From the NCBI RefSeq assembly GCF_910594005.1, contig NC_057815.1, forward strand, positions 69,268,052 to 69,332,051: a stretch of 64,000 bases of DNA, written 5' to 3'. Position 1 is the stretch's first letter. The number at the start of each line of letters is the position of its first letter. The notes beneath the pieces were generated by a model. The model was not told the origin of the DNA. It was given only the letters and a program-made list of their open reading frames with translations, and searched no databases. Below are positions 23,715 through 34,959 of this stretch, piece after piece. Source of the stretch: Cervus elaphus (taxonomy: Eukaryota; Chordata; Mammalia; Artiodactyla; Cervidae). Made by a program: the position numbers and the translations under genes.

Positions 23715-24089
23715 TAAGTACCCCCTCTCTGCCATACCCAGAAACCGCAATGTGGATAGTGATCCAGAGGAACTTGCCTGATTTCTGCTCCACACCTGCC
23801 TTCTGGGTTTTCTTCTGTAGTGAGATACCTGAAGAAAAGAAAAGGCAGCCGTCATACCTGTATAGGTCTAAGCTCCAGTCTGGTTAAGAGGGGGAAGCAC
23901 CCTTGGGAGGGGGGTGGGTTCGAGGCGGTATTGTTTAGACATGGGAAGGTTGGCTGGGCGAGGAATTCTTGAATGCATGGTTGAGGCAGAGGCTGAAGGA
24001 CAGCCATGTGATTTGTAAACGGGGGACATGGAACCTCCAGGACAGTAAAAAACATCAGGATCAGTGGTTGAGAATAAAGGGAAGAAAGC

Positions 24090-24185
24090 ACACAAGCAGT
24101 AGGTCAGCTGTCAGGACGTCGTCTGAGACCAGGAGGGACAGACGTACGGGAAGGTTTCTCACGTGTGACGTCAGTGCCTGTTGTA
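24090..24185. promoter_or_regulatory. CpG cluster with a perfect CRE motif, 0.4 kb after exon 14
   Basis: TGACGTCA, the full palindromic cAMP-response element, lies at 24166-24173. Six or more CpG sites lie within about 70 bases, unusual for this intron. Whether it binds CREB/ATF factors is inference. Confidence 0.35.
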
Positions 24186-24419
24186 ACCATACAGGCAAGC
24201 TGCTGCCTAAAAGTGCTTTGCAGGATGGACACGGCCCTCTTCAAAAGACAAGGGGAAAGGGACCATCTGATGCAAAGAAGACATTAGATAATTAACTTGA
24301 CTTGAATAAAAGGACAGCTGTTGGCTCTAGTCATTTAGTAATTTGAACCCTTGGATGATGGGCAATAACTTAGAAAATTATGTGCATTCAGATCAGGCCT
24401 TTAGAGTTAGACACCTGAG

Positions 24420-24490
24420 AGCAGCATGGTTTGCTCTAAGGAGCACTGGCTTCTGAGTCCCAGATCTTTTACTCATTTGCTATGTGAATT
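24420..24490 (+). mobile_element. MIR SINE fragment (sense)
   Basis: 'gagcactggcttctgagtcccagatc...catttgctatgtga' matches the MIR 5' core. Confidence 0.5.
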
Positions 24491-24551
24491 TTGTTGTTTT
24501 AAGTTTAGAGATTTCATCATTCATGGCAGATTTTTCAACATTTATCACAGT

Positions 24552-26443
24552 GTTCAGTTCAGTCGCTCAGTCGTGTCCAACTCTTTGCAACCCCATGGAC
24601 CTCCTTGTCCATCGCCAACTCCCAGAGTTTACTCATACTCACGTCCAGTGAGTCGGTGATGCCATCCAACCATCTCATCCTCTATTGTCCCCTTCTCCTC
24701 CTGCCTTCCATCTTTCCCAGCACAGGGTCTTTTACAGTGACTCAGTTCTTCGTATCAGGTGGCCAAAGTGTTGGAGCTTCAGCTTCAACATCAGTCCTTC
24801 CAATGAACACCCAGGACTGATCTCCTTTAGGATGGACTGGTTGGATCTCCTTGCAGTCCAAGGGACTCTCAAGAGTCTTCTCCAACACCACAGTTCAAAA
24901 GCATCAATTCTTTGGCACTCAGCTTTCCTTAGAGTCCAACTCTCACATCCATACATGACTCCTGGAAAAAAGCATAGCTTTGACTAGACGGACCTTTGTC
25001 AGCAAAGTTAATGTCTCTGCTTTTTAACATGCTGTCTAGGTTGGTCATAACTTTTCTTCCAAGGAGCAAGCGTCTTTTAATTTCATGGCTGCAGTCACCA
25101 TCTGCAGTGATTTTGGAGCCCAAAATAAAAGTCTATCACTGTTTCCATTGTTTCCCCATCTATTTGCCATGAAGTGGTGGGACCAGATGCCATGATCTTA
25201 GTTTTCTGAATGTTGAGTTTTAAGCCAACTTTTTCACTCTCTTCTTTCATTTTCATCAAGAGGCTGTTTAGTTCTTCTTTGCTTTCTGCCATAGGGTGGT
25301 GTCATCTGCATATCTGGGGCTATTGATATTTCTCCCGGCAATCTTGATTCCAACTTGTGCTTCCTCCAGCCCAGTGTTTTTCATGATGTACTCTGCATAT
25401 AAGTTAAATAAGTAGGGTGACAATATACAGCCTTGACGTACTCCTTTTCCTATTTGGAACCAGTCTGTTGTTCCATGTCCAGTTCTAACTGTTGCTTCCT
25501 GACCTACATACAGGTTTCTCAAGAGGCAGGTCAGGTGGTCTGGTATTTCCATCTCTTTCAGAATTTTCCACAGTTTGTTGTGATCCACACAGTCAAAGAC
25601 TTTGGCATAGTCAATTAAGCAGAAGTAAGATATTTTTCTGGAACTCTCTTGCTTTTCTGATGATCCAGCAGAGGTTGGCAATTTGGTCTCTGGTTCCACT
25701 GCCTTTTCTAAATCCAGCTTAACATCTGGAAGTTCACAGTTCACATACTGTTGAAGTCTGGCTTGGAGAATTTTGAACGTTACTTTGCTAGCATGTGAGA
25801 TGAGTGCAATTGTGTGGTAGGTTGAACATTCTGTGGCATTGCCTTTCTTTGGGATTGGAATGAAAACTCACCTTTTCTAGTCCTGTGGCCACTGCTGAGT
25901 TTTCCAAATTTGCTGGCATATTGAGTGCAGCACTTTCACAGCATCATCTTTTACAATCTAAAATAGCTCAACTGGAATTCCATCACCTCCACTAACTTTG
26001 TTCGTAGTGATGCTTCCTAAGGCCCACTTGACTTCGCATTCCAGGATGTCTGACTCTAGCTTGGTGATCACACCACTGTGATTATCTGGGTCGTGAAGAT
26101 CTTTTTTGTATAGTTCTTCTGTGTATTCTTGCCACCGCTTCTTAATATCTTCTGCTTCTTTTAGGTCCATACCATTTCTGTCCTTTATTGAGCCCATCTT
26201 TGCATGAAATTGTTTTCCTCTCTTTCTTTGCATTGATCACTTAGGAAGGCTTTCTTATCTCTCCTTGCTATTCTTTGAAACTCTGCAATCAAATGGGTAT
26301 ATCTTTGCTTTTCTCCTCTGCCTTTCACTTCTCTTCTATTCACAGCTCTTTGTAAGTCCTCCTTAGACAACCATTTTGCCTTTTTGCATTTCTTTTTCTT
26401 GGGAACGGTCTTGATCCCTGCCTCTTGTACAGTGTCATGACCT
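24552..26443 (-). mobile_element. BovB LINE, 1.9 kb antisense copy with reverse-transcriptase remnant
   Basis: The antisense tail starts at 'gttcagttcagtcgctcagtcg'. The copy then covers the C-terminus, the reverse transcriptase and the end of the endonuclease region, ending at the antisense KKKKCKKAK block near 26400. Minus-strand frames keep the RT boxes: FCLIDYAKVFDCVDHNKL (frame 25744-25268) and RYADDTTL (about 25296-25320). Several frameshifts separate the frames, so it cannot make an intact protein. It lies in UVRAG intron 14 in antisense to the gene. Confidence 0.95.
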
Positions 26444-26544
26444 GTTTTTAAAAACCTTAGGTAAATACGTTATCCATATAACCATGTCACTTTAATTTTC
26501 TGATTTGCTGTCTGAATTTAAACTCCTGCCTCTCTAAAATGTAA

Positions 26545-26625
26545 TTTCTTCATCTGCAGTCCCTGCCCATCTCACTGGTTTGTGGTGAGGATGAAATGAG
26601 ATGGTAGGTGGAAAAATAATTTGTG
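26545..26625 (+). mobile_element. MIR SINE 3' fragment (sense)
   Basis: 'taatttcttcatctgcagtcc' and 'ttgtggtgaggatgaaatgag' resemble the 3' half of MIR. Confidence 0.5.
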
Positions 26626-26954
26626 AGGAGGAAAGTACAAAAATAGTTTCATTTTCTTCTGTGCCGTCAGGATAGGCCTTGAGGATAATAAAGTGACACC
26701 TGTGATTTACCGTCACTTTGTTTTTTTATTTTTGTCGCATGATCTTCAAAAATATGGATGTCTGACTTTAGACAAGACTGTTTTTAATCAAATATACAGT
26801 TGTTGAAAGAATTCTACTCAGAATATCAAAATCATCATAAAAAGTTAGTGTTGACATAGACCTGTATACCCTGAGGAATGAAGACTAGGAACTAAGTTTT
26901 AATGTAAAATAATAATTATTTTATCATCATTATTATTACTGTTACTTTTTAATT

Positions 26955-27066
26955 TTTTCACCACATTGTGTGGTGTGTGGAAGCTCAGCTCCCCAACCAG
27001 GGATCAAACCTGTACCGTCTGCGTTGGGAGTACAGAGTCTTAAGCCCTGGATCACTGGGAAATTCC
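26955..27066 (-). mobile_element. CHR-type SINE fragment (antisense)
   Basis: 'cagctccccaaccagggatcaaacc' and the right end 'ccctggatcactgggaaattccc' are the antisense tRNA-like head of a CHR SINE. The body is mostly lost. Confidence 0.75.
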
Positions 27067-27084
27067 CACTATTACTTTAACAGT

Positions 27085-27250
27085 GAGCTAGCAAGCATGT
27101 ATTTAACACTGTCAGTGTTCAGTTCCATGATAGGTACTCTGGAGGTAACAGTAAGTATGAGGCTCAAGCCCTACCTTCAAGGGATTTGTGATCTGGTTGC
27201 AAACAAGGTACATAAATCATGAAAGGTTTTATAACACAAATGGTAAATTA
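27085..27250 (-). mobile_element. L2 fragment (antisense)
   Basis: 'agcatgtatttaacactgtcag...ataggtactctggaggtaacagtaag...ccctaccttcaagggatt' follows the antisense L2 3' end. Confidence 0.6.
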
Positions 27251-27559
27251 AAATAATCAAATAGAGAGGCAACTCACTGCACTGCCTGATCAACCAACTA
27301 AAATAAATCTTGCTCAGTACAGACGGCACATTGTCTCAGTATCATTTATTGAAGAGTCCTTAACTTTTATCCACTGTTGATAATGCAGTCTGTTTCATAT
27401 ATCAAGTTAACTTACATATGGATCTATTTCCAGGTTCCTTATTCTGTTTCATTGTTTTATAGTCTATCTATAGGCTAGTACCATATTTTTAATTAATATA
27501 AGGTGTAATTTCTATAAGTCTTACTGAGGTTTGAGTATCTCTCTTCCTCCTAACATTTG

Positions 27560-28060
27560 GAACCACTTGAGAGAGGAGATATGAGACAGACTAACAGAAA
27601 TCAAAATGTCAGTTTTATTACTGATAAAGCCACTTGGAAAATGCAGCTTTAGATCTATTATGAAAGCGCTTGCAAAGACATCACTCAAAATTAAACCTAC
27701 TCTTGCAATCAGGATGTGAACTGGAGAACCCCAGGCTTCCCCGCCAGCAAGCAGCCCTTAACTATACTGTAGAGAGCTGTCCGGTGACTCCTGCAGAAAC
27801 CCAGATGGGGCTAAGCCAAGAATACCCAGGTTTTATCTTTCCCTCTAAAGTCACCAATCAGAAAAGGCCCTCTTCCCCTAAGAGCAAGTAAGTGGGAGGA
27901 TGGAGAGAGGCCAAGAGTGTTACTCTTAAATCATGTTCCTTCAAAGCAAGGGGAAAGGAAGATTTCCCCAACTTTCTTGATATCTGGTCTGGTGAGGCAC
28001 CTACTTACGGTCCTTCTTCAAATCTCTTTTGGCTTTTCTTGATTTATGAATTGTATTTGA
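27560..28060 (-). mobile_element. Probable solo LTR of an endogenous retrovirus (antisense)
   Basis: On the minus strand the order is U3-like sequence, an inverted CCAAT box (27858-27854), a TATA-like GATAAAA (27837-27831), then about 215 bases later AATAAA (27619-27614) followed by a T/GT-rich stretch. This is the layout of a U3-R-U5 long terminal repeat. No gag, pol or env sequence lies on either side, so it would be a solo LTR. I cannot name the family and the edges are approximate; no target duplication was found. Confidence 0.5.
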
Positions 28061-28179
28061 GTGATTTGACAGCTTTATGATATTGAGTCTTTCTGTGAAC
28101 ATGGTATCTCTTTATATGTTTTTTTTTTTTTTAAACACACCTCAGTGAAGTGTTAAAACTTTCTTCATAAAGGCCTTAC

Positions 28180-28828
28180 ACATCTTTTATTATATACTTA
28201 GTCCTTGGTAGCTTACCATTTTGGTTGCTGTTGTAAATTTTTTATTATAGCATCCAACTTCTTTGTGGCTAGTATAAAGGAACACCACTGATTTTGTATT
28301 TTGGAGAATGTATCCAGCAACCTTACTAAACATTAATTACAATAGTTTATCTTAGATTCTTTTGAGTTTTTCTGTGTATACAATCATTTTTTGAATGACG
28401 TTGTTATTTCTTCCTCTTTTTACAATTTTTATTATTTTTTGTTCTCATGTTCTATGGAAGAGGAGCAACACTAGTGGATAATAGTGATACAGTAATATAA
28501 TAACAGTAGTCTTATTCCTGACTTTAAAAAGAATGCTTCTTTTCACCATTAAGTATTCTATTACAGGTTTAGATAGATGTTCTTTATTAGCAAAAGGAAG
28601 TTTCTTTCTGTTCCCAGCTCTCTAAGAGTTGTTTTTCTTGAAATTATGAATGTGTGCATTTTGAATTTTATAAAATGCTTATTATATTTATTGATATAAT
28701 ACTATATTTATTCTTCTTTACTGTGTTAATAACTAATAACATATTTTCTGTTGTTAAACCATCTTTGCCACCTGGGATATACTCTACTTGATTGTGATGT
28801 ATTATTTTTTTGTATAGTATTGAATTTC
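28180..28828 (-). mobile_element. Old L1 ORF2 region (antisense), left part
   Basis: It contains 'tttttctgtgtatacaatcat', 'taaaccatctttgccacctggg' and 'tattgaatttcatttgctaat', the antisense L1 reverse-transcriptase region. It continues at 30010-30230 beyond the inserted block. Heavily decayed. Confidence 0.75.
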
Positions 28829-28838
28829 ATTTGCTAAT

Positions 28839-29447
28839 TTTTTAAATTTACTTTATTGAAGTATAGTTGATTTACCATGTATCAATTTCTGCTTTACAGG
28901 AAAGTGATTCAGTCATACATATATATATATGTTCTTTTTCATATTCATTCCATTATGATTTGTTACAGAATACTAAGTATAGTTCCCTTTGCTATACAGT
29001 AGGACCTTGTTGTTTATCCATTCTACATATAATACATACCGTGGACATGAGTTGAGCCAACACTGGGAGATACTGAAGGATTAGCAGAGCCTGGTGTGCT
29101 GTATGTAGTCCATGGGGTCACAAAGAGTTGGACACGACTAAGCGACTGAAAAGCAACAGGTGTAATAGTTTGCATGTGCTAATCCCAAACTCCCTATCCG
29201 TCCATTTCTCAGCCCCTGTCCTCCTTGGCAACCACAAGTTCTTTCTCTATGTCTGTAAGTCTATTTCTATTTTTTAGGTAAGTTTGTTTGTGTCATGTTT
29301 CAAATTCCATGTATAAGTGATCATGTATGGTATTTGTCTTCTCTGACTTACTTCACTTAGTATGGTAATCTCTAGGTCTATCCATGTTACTGCAAATGGC
29401 ATCATTTCATTCTCTTTATGGCTGCATAGTATTCCATTACACATACA
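28839..29447 (-). mobile_element. L1 3' end inserted into older L1 (antisense), contains a BovB tail
   Basis: A T-rich start (the antisense A-tail) is followed by 'actttattgaagtatagttg' and then the usual antisense L1 3' order to 'gcatagtattccattac'. The left target duplication ATTTGCTAAT is at 28829-28838. A BovB tail at 29039-29156 splits it. Confidence 0.85.
29039..29156 (+). mobile_element. BovB 3' tail (sense) nested in L1
   Basis: 'gtggacatgagttgagccaac' leads to 'ttggacacgactaagcgactg'. It is short and diverged, and sits between two collinear pieces of antisense L1. Confidence 0.85.
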
Positions 29448-29455
29448 CACGCACT

Positions 29456-29999
29456 TTTTTGTTTTATTGAAGTGTAGTTGATTTGGGCTTCCTTTGGTGA
29501 CTCAGTAGTGAAGAATCTGCCTGCAATGCAGGAGACCCAGGTTTGATCCCTGGGTTGGGAAGATCTGGAGAAGGGATTGGCAGCCCGCTCCAGTATTCTT
29601 GCCTGGAGAAGTCCATGGGCAGAGGAGCCTGGCTGGCTCCAGTCCACGGGGTCGCAGAGTCGGACACGACCGAGTGACTAACACTGACTAATAGTTCGTT
29701 TACAATGTTGTGATGGTTTCAGCTGTGCAGCACAGTAATTCAGTTACACATGTACTCCTCCTTTTTCAGATTTTTTCCCCGTATAGATTATTACAGAATA
29801 TTGAGTAGAGTTCCTTGTGCAGCGCAGTAGGTCCTTGTTGGTTATGTGTTATTTATAGTAGTGTGAATGTCAATCCCATGCCCCTAATTTATCCCTCTCT
29901 TCCACATTTCCCCTTTGATAACCATAAGTTTGTTTTTGAAATCTGTGAGTCTTTGTTTTGTAAATAAGTTCTTTGATATCATTTTAATTAGATTCCATG
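29456..29999 (-). mobile_element. Second L1 3' end (antisense) next to the first
   Basis: A new T run at 29456 followed by 'gttttattgaagtgtagttg' restarts the L1 3' end, so two L1 3' ends stand in tandem. The right target duplication ATTTGCTAAT is at 30000-30009. A complete Bov-tA at 29486-29690 splits it. Confidence 0.85.
29486..29690 (+). mobile_element. Bov-tA SINE (complete, sense) nested in L1
   Basis: A tRNA-like head (GGGCTTCCTTTGGTGACTCA, then 'ggtttgatccctgggttggg') is joined to a Bov-A unit ending 'gtcggacacgaccgagtgac'. It interrupts the L1 3' end at 'gtagttgattt'. Confidence 0.93.
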
Positions 30000-30009
30000 A
30001 TTTGCTAAT

Positions 30010-30230
30010 ATTTTTAGAATATCTACTTTTGTAAACAGAGATGAGGCTAGCCTATGTATACAATAATCTTTGTCTGATTTTGGTAACAGGATTATAACAG
30101 CCTTGTAAAATAAATTGAGGCTGTTTCCCCCTTCTTTTCTATTCTTTTGTATTCTCTGGAACAGTTTATGTACAACAGGAATTACCTATCATTAAAGTCT
30201 GAAAAACCTAATGGTTTTCATTTTTTGAGA
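30010..30230 (-). mobile_element. Old L1 ORF2 region (antisense), right part
   Basis: It continues 28180-28828: 'aatctttgtctgattttggtaacagg' is the next block of antisense L1 ORF2. Confidence 0.7.
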
Positions 30231-30384
30231 GGGAAAGAATAAGTTTTTAGCTACTAATTTTTATGATGATTATGGGTCTGTTTATGTTCTATTTTTCCCA
30301 GTTCCTCCTTAAATCACTTCATTGTGGTTTCCAGTTCTCTCAGTGTACTGGAATTCCTCTTATCTAGGTAGGTGCCTAAAATTC

Positions 30385-31170
30385 AAATGTTGCCAAACCT
30401 AGCGTCACTTTTTCATCCTCAGCCTCGTCTGTACTTAGTGACATTTGGCCTTGCTGGCCATTCCTGCCTTCTTGATGCATCTTCCTTTCTTGGCTTCCAC
30501 AGCACTATCTTCCCCTGGTTTTCCTCCTCTCAGCTGCTCTTTTCTGCCCATATTTCCTATTCATCCTCCTTTTTTTAATCAGTAAGTATGGAGAGCTGCA
30601 CAGTTCTGAGGGTCTCCTCTCTTTTTCTCTCTGCTTTCTTCTCACATGATCTCATGCCCCGCTCTTGAAAGCTATCTACACGCTATGGCTCCTCATCTTG
30701 TTTTCAGTGTTAGCCTCCCCTGTGAGCTCTATAGTCAGAGACCTGCTTGATACCTCCCCTTGGAGTATCACAGGTACCTCAGCCTCAGCATTTAAAACTG
30801 TCCTTCCACTAGCCTTCTTCAGCTCAACAAATGACGCACTGTCTGCCCAGTTGCTCAAACCAGAGGAGCATTCCTTCCTTCTTTTCTTCACTCCTCCCTG
30901 ATCCAGTCTAAGGAGGATCAGCAAAAATGCTGTTATCTCTACCCAAGTGTTCTTCCCACTATCTCTGCTGCTACCACCCCAGCCCAAGCCACCACCTGCT
31001 CTTACCCTGGCACTGCACTAGTCCAGTCTGTCTCCCTGGTTTCATTCATGTCCCATCTGTGTTCATTCTTCACAGTAGCCAGCATATCTTTTAAATTTTA
31101 GTTGTATCTTAATCACTCCCTAGCTCCAGTGGCTAGAGCAAAACCCAAGCTTTTTCCTGCCCCCGCCTCT
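30385..31170 (+). mobile_element. L2 LINE, long 3' part (sense)
   Basis: L2 ORF2/3' text is visible in order: 'ttctcacatgatctcatgccc', 'acctcagcctcagcatttaaaactg', 'cctccctgatccagtctaagg', 'aatcactccctagctccagtggc'. About 0.8 kb, diverged. Confidence 0.65.
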
Positions 31171-32925
31171 CCCCCTGCTCTCACATATGGTCCTTATACC
31201 GGCTCCTCACGTCACACACTGTTGAGTATGTGTTCTCCCTCTTCTGTCTCTCCTACCTCCATCCATACCCACACCCTCATATATAGCGGGAACAGCTTTA
31301 GAAAAGGCACAGCAGCTTTACTGGCAAAGAATAGACCACTTGGCTAGTGTGCAAATTCATTTAAGAAATAGGATCTAGGTTTTGTGGCACATTGAGCTTG
31401 TACAATTAGGGATCCCTTTCAGGAAAACAACACAAAACAGAAAATACAAAATTATGGGGGAAAAATAAATATTTTAAGTGAGAAACAAAATCACAACCAG
31501 TTACTGGAACTTTAGAAATTAGATCCCTTTCTTCTGCAGTCTCTTTAGACAATTTACCCAAAATGCTTACATAGACGTGTTTCCTCATTGCAACCTGACT
31601 GTCTTTTCCCTCCTAAAACATGACCGTTTCCAGCAACTCTCCATTTCTGAGGTTCAGATAAATTAAATGACTTTCCAAGCATGGCTTCTCCATGAGCCTG
31701 TGGCAGTAAGACTGGAGTCTAGGTCTCCTGGCACTGACATGGTAAACCCATTAAGCCCCCAGTTCACACATCTGTATAGTGCCCCTTTATGCCAGCTATG
31801 CCAAGCACATTAACACTGAATGAATAGTAGACACCACTTTATGGTGCCGTAATGAGAAACGGACTGCTGAGACAGATGCAAAGCAGTGCAAAATGTCTGC
31901 CACATTACGAACCCAGGAAAGACCCTGTGGAAAGGCAGCCTGGAGGTTCCAAACCTAAACAAAGCTGGAACAAACACTTCAGCCTCAGGGGAAACCTGAG
32001 AATTTCCGAGAGCAGCCACGAACTGAGGAATTACCTCCCCAGCCTGTGCTCCTTAGGGCAAAGGGTAAAAAAACTCACGCTCCTAAGGGAGCCTCTTACA
32101 TCTTTTGTAAAAGAAAACACTTCCATCCTCTGTGTGGTGGTTACCATTCACAGACTGGTCCCTGTGGAAGTAGATTGCTGTGTGTTCTTTTGGTGTCGAG
32201 AATTTCAAACTGGCTGACGATCAGTACAGTCACTGAATTCCTCCTTATGCTAAGCTTCAGAGTTGTGTGACAGCTTGTTTTGTTTCTTAAAAAAAAGACA
32301 GTGTGATTAAAATTACTTTAATGAAATTATTCTTTTTTCTTTCACATGACAGAATTCTTATCTAACGTCAAAGCATCTTACCTGACTAATCATAAAACTA
32401 TCCCTTTTCCTCATGAACACAGTTACCTGGGGCGAAGTTCCCAGCTTTATGCTGATCCTTTCCAAAAGAAGTCTCCATTTCCTCATCCTCAAATCACTAA
32501 CCTTGTTGTGACTGCCAAGCAACACAAATTGGAAAAATAGAATTTCAGCTCAGAGGTTGTACTCTTGAATGGTTTGGTTAAAAGCCACCACCATGCCACT
32601 TAAACATCCCATTTTTCCTCTCTTTTACTACTAACTAGAAGGTGGTCCAGGATTCCATTCGACGTGCTCATGCACAGCCGATGCTGAATTGTGGTCAGGG
32701 AAGCCCGACCGCTTCCCTGACATGCGAGCCACTGTTTGACAGCTGCCACTGAGACGATATGTTTAGCACTGAGAGGAAGATTCTGTGCTGTGCTGCTGTG
32801 AACAGACTGTGTGAGGGGGCTCCTGCATCCAGGTCCCGGGGACAGTCCTCAATTACATCTCTCCACTGTCTCTCACCCCAGCTCAACTGACCCCTAGACA
32901 GGCCTCCCTCATTTCTGACCTCAGT
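31171..32925. other. Unassigned intronic stretch
   Basis: No gene or family was recognised. The longest frame is 121 codons (31852-32217, plus). It has no known domain and no splice-site context that I can argue for. Confidence 0.35.
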
Positions 32926-32929
32926 TCTT

Positions 32930-33030
32930 TTCTCAGATAAGTTCCCACCACCTAGAATTGCCTGCTTTGCCTCTGCTCTCGCCAAACGTTGATTTCACTT
33001 CAAGATCTAGCTCACATCCTACCTCATTCA
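32930..33030 (+). mobile_element. Possible L2 fragment (sense)
   Basis: 'ctagaattgcctgctttgcctc...cttcaagatctagctcacatcctacctc' resembles the L2 3' region. Short. Confidence 0.45.
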
Positions 33031-33109
33031 TTCATTTACTTAGCAGGTAGAGATAGCAGGTCCTCCCATGGTACCTTAGGTTCACTCTCCACCAAGTCTT
33101 ACCCACCAG

Positions 33110-33360
33110 CTTCTGCGCAGCGATGAGCAGGCACTGAAATTGGAACAAGATGTGATAGACAACAGAAAGTATGAAGTACTGAAGGAAGGTGGAGAAGTTA
33201 TCTGGAACATTCTTAAGGATGTCATTTACTTCCCAGTGTAAAGTGTGGGGTGTAGGTGAGGACTGGATAAGCCTTCACTAAGGAGATGGCATTTAGTGGA
33301 CCTGGGACATGAGGAGGACTGGGGCATGTGAAGATTGCAGGGCAGGCCAGAGTGGGAAAC
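33110..33360 (-). mobile_element. L2 fragment (antisense)
   Basis: 'taaggagatggcatttagtggacctgggacatgaggaggac...gcagggcaggcc' follows the antisense L2 order. Confidence 0.5.
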
Positions 33361-33379
33361 AGTTGCCCAGTTCTAAGGA

Positions 33380-33570
33380 GCATATGAAGACTATGGGTTT
33401 GAATAGTAGCTCTACCACTCACTATCTCTGTGACTTCAGGCAAGTTTAAACTCTGCTTAAAAGTATCTGTAAAATGGAGATTATAGTGCCTTCCTGATAA
33501 AGTTGATATAAAGATTAAATGCATAAATACTTAGCATACTTCGTGGCACATAATAGTAACAAATGGTAAG
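33380..33570 (+). mobile_element. MIR SINE (sense)
   Basis: 'gggtttgaatagtagctctaccactcactatctctgtgacttcaggcaag' followed by 'aaaatggagattatagtgcc' and a 3' 'cgtggcacataatag' block: a nearly complete MIR. Confidence 0.85.
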
Positions 33571-33959
33571 TATTATTATAACTATATCATGGGTAAATGA
33601 AATCATAGTTGTCTCTTAAAAATTAAATCCATCCTTTATTATAGGTATTTTATTTTTCCTTTAAAATCTACAGTCATAAGAAAATATCTACAGTCATCTC
33701 CTTACAAATAGGTATAGAACATGGTTCTTGATCACATTTTTTAATAAAGGCTCATGCTGCTTTGTACGTTAGTGATACAAAATATTCACCATCTCCCTTC
33801 TACTTTTCCCCAAGTACTTAATACGACCTTTCTCTGAAGCTTTAGAGGAAAGTACCCCACAATTGTAGTTGCCTGCTTACTTTTTTGGTTACTTATTTTC
33901 TTAGGTTAACTCTCAGCTATAATTAAAAGTTATATAAAATGAAAAGTTTCTTTTTTGCA

Positions 33960-34150
33960 GAATTTACCATGTTTTTATTTAAGCTTATAACAACCCTGTG
34001 AAGGAGGTAGGGCAAGGATGATGATCACTATCTTACATATCAGAATACTTAGAAATATGAAGTGACTTGCCAAGATCACATGATAATAAGTGATGGAACT
34101 GGGGCCAGCAACGCCTTATCTGACTCCTAGTTGCATGTTCTTTTTGTCAT
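33960..34150 (-). mobile_element. MIR SINE (antisense)
   Basis: 'cttataacaaccctgtgaaggaggtag', 'gaagtgacttgccaagatcac' and 'gtgatggaactggggccagcaacgcc' are in antisense MIR order. Confidence 0.8.
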
Positions 34151-34659
34151 GCCAGGCTGCCTCTTATTAGTTAGTGGCCATTCTTTTCCTTGTCTGCCAT
34201 TCCCCAGCTCTCCTCCTCTCTCTCTCTGCCACTGAATTTCTAACACCTATTATTACCTTCCCCAGGGAAGCCCAAAGTCAAAGTCAAATCCAGAGTACTA
34301 GAAAAAAACCACTGCAAAATCAGACAGGAAGACATTCTTTGTTGCTTATTTTTCCCCACTTACCTCAGAGAGATAGGAAACTCATAAGAATCATAAAACT
34401 TTGTTAGAATTTAGAACTTTAAGACGAAAAGAAACAAAAATTATGATACGTTTCAACTTCATTGGTTAAGAAACAGGAAAGCTAAGGGAAACACATGAGT
34501 TGGCTTAAAACATGTTTGTCCACAGTGTTTGCCTTCCTGAAATTTCATTTTCTTTCTTTCAGAAAAAGACATGATAAAAGCAGGATTTTAGAACCATCCG
34601 CCCTGCTTTATACATGAAATGTTTTATTCTAAGTTCAATTTTTACTGACTATAAAGCTT

Positions 34660-34870
34660 CACAATACAGTGGAAGAAGCACTGGATTTGGGAATCAGAAT
34701 ATGTAGGCTCCAACTTCAGTTCTGTCATTTAATTTTCATAAATTTTTTGAGTATCAATTTTTTCAGTGGAGTTAATGGCAGCAGCCCTATTTCCCAAGCA
34801 TCATTATATGGAACAAATGAGATAATGTCTGTCCAAGTGGTTTATAAACTAAAAAGGGCTATACAAAATA
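34660..34870 (+). mobile_element. MIR SINE (sense), diverged
   Basis: 'gaagcactggatttgggaatcagaat...ctccaacttcagttctgtc' plus 'aaatgagataatgtctgtccaagtgg' fits a MIRb-like copy. Confidence 0.65.
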
Positions 34871-34959
34871 TTATAAGTATTATTCATACATTTAACAATT
34901 CATTAAGCGTCTCCTCTACATACAGCACTATTCAGAAGACGAAAGAAAATTCAAAAGTG

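Noticed and set aside
25268..26370. Minus-strand frames with reverse-transcriptase motifs as a candidate retron or defence-type RT
   Set aside because: The sequence is BovB from end to end, with the usual ruminant LINE 3' tail; the frames are shifted fragments of one dead LINE protein.
31852..32217. A 121-codon plus frame in intron 14 as an unknown exon
   Set aside because: It ends in stops with no good donor nearby, and inclusion in UVRAG between exons 14 and 15 would not fit the Cys split-codon join that gives the known protein.
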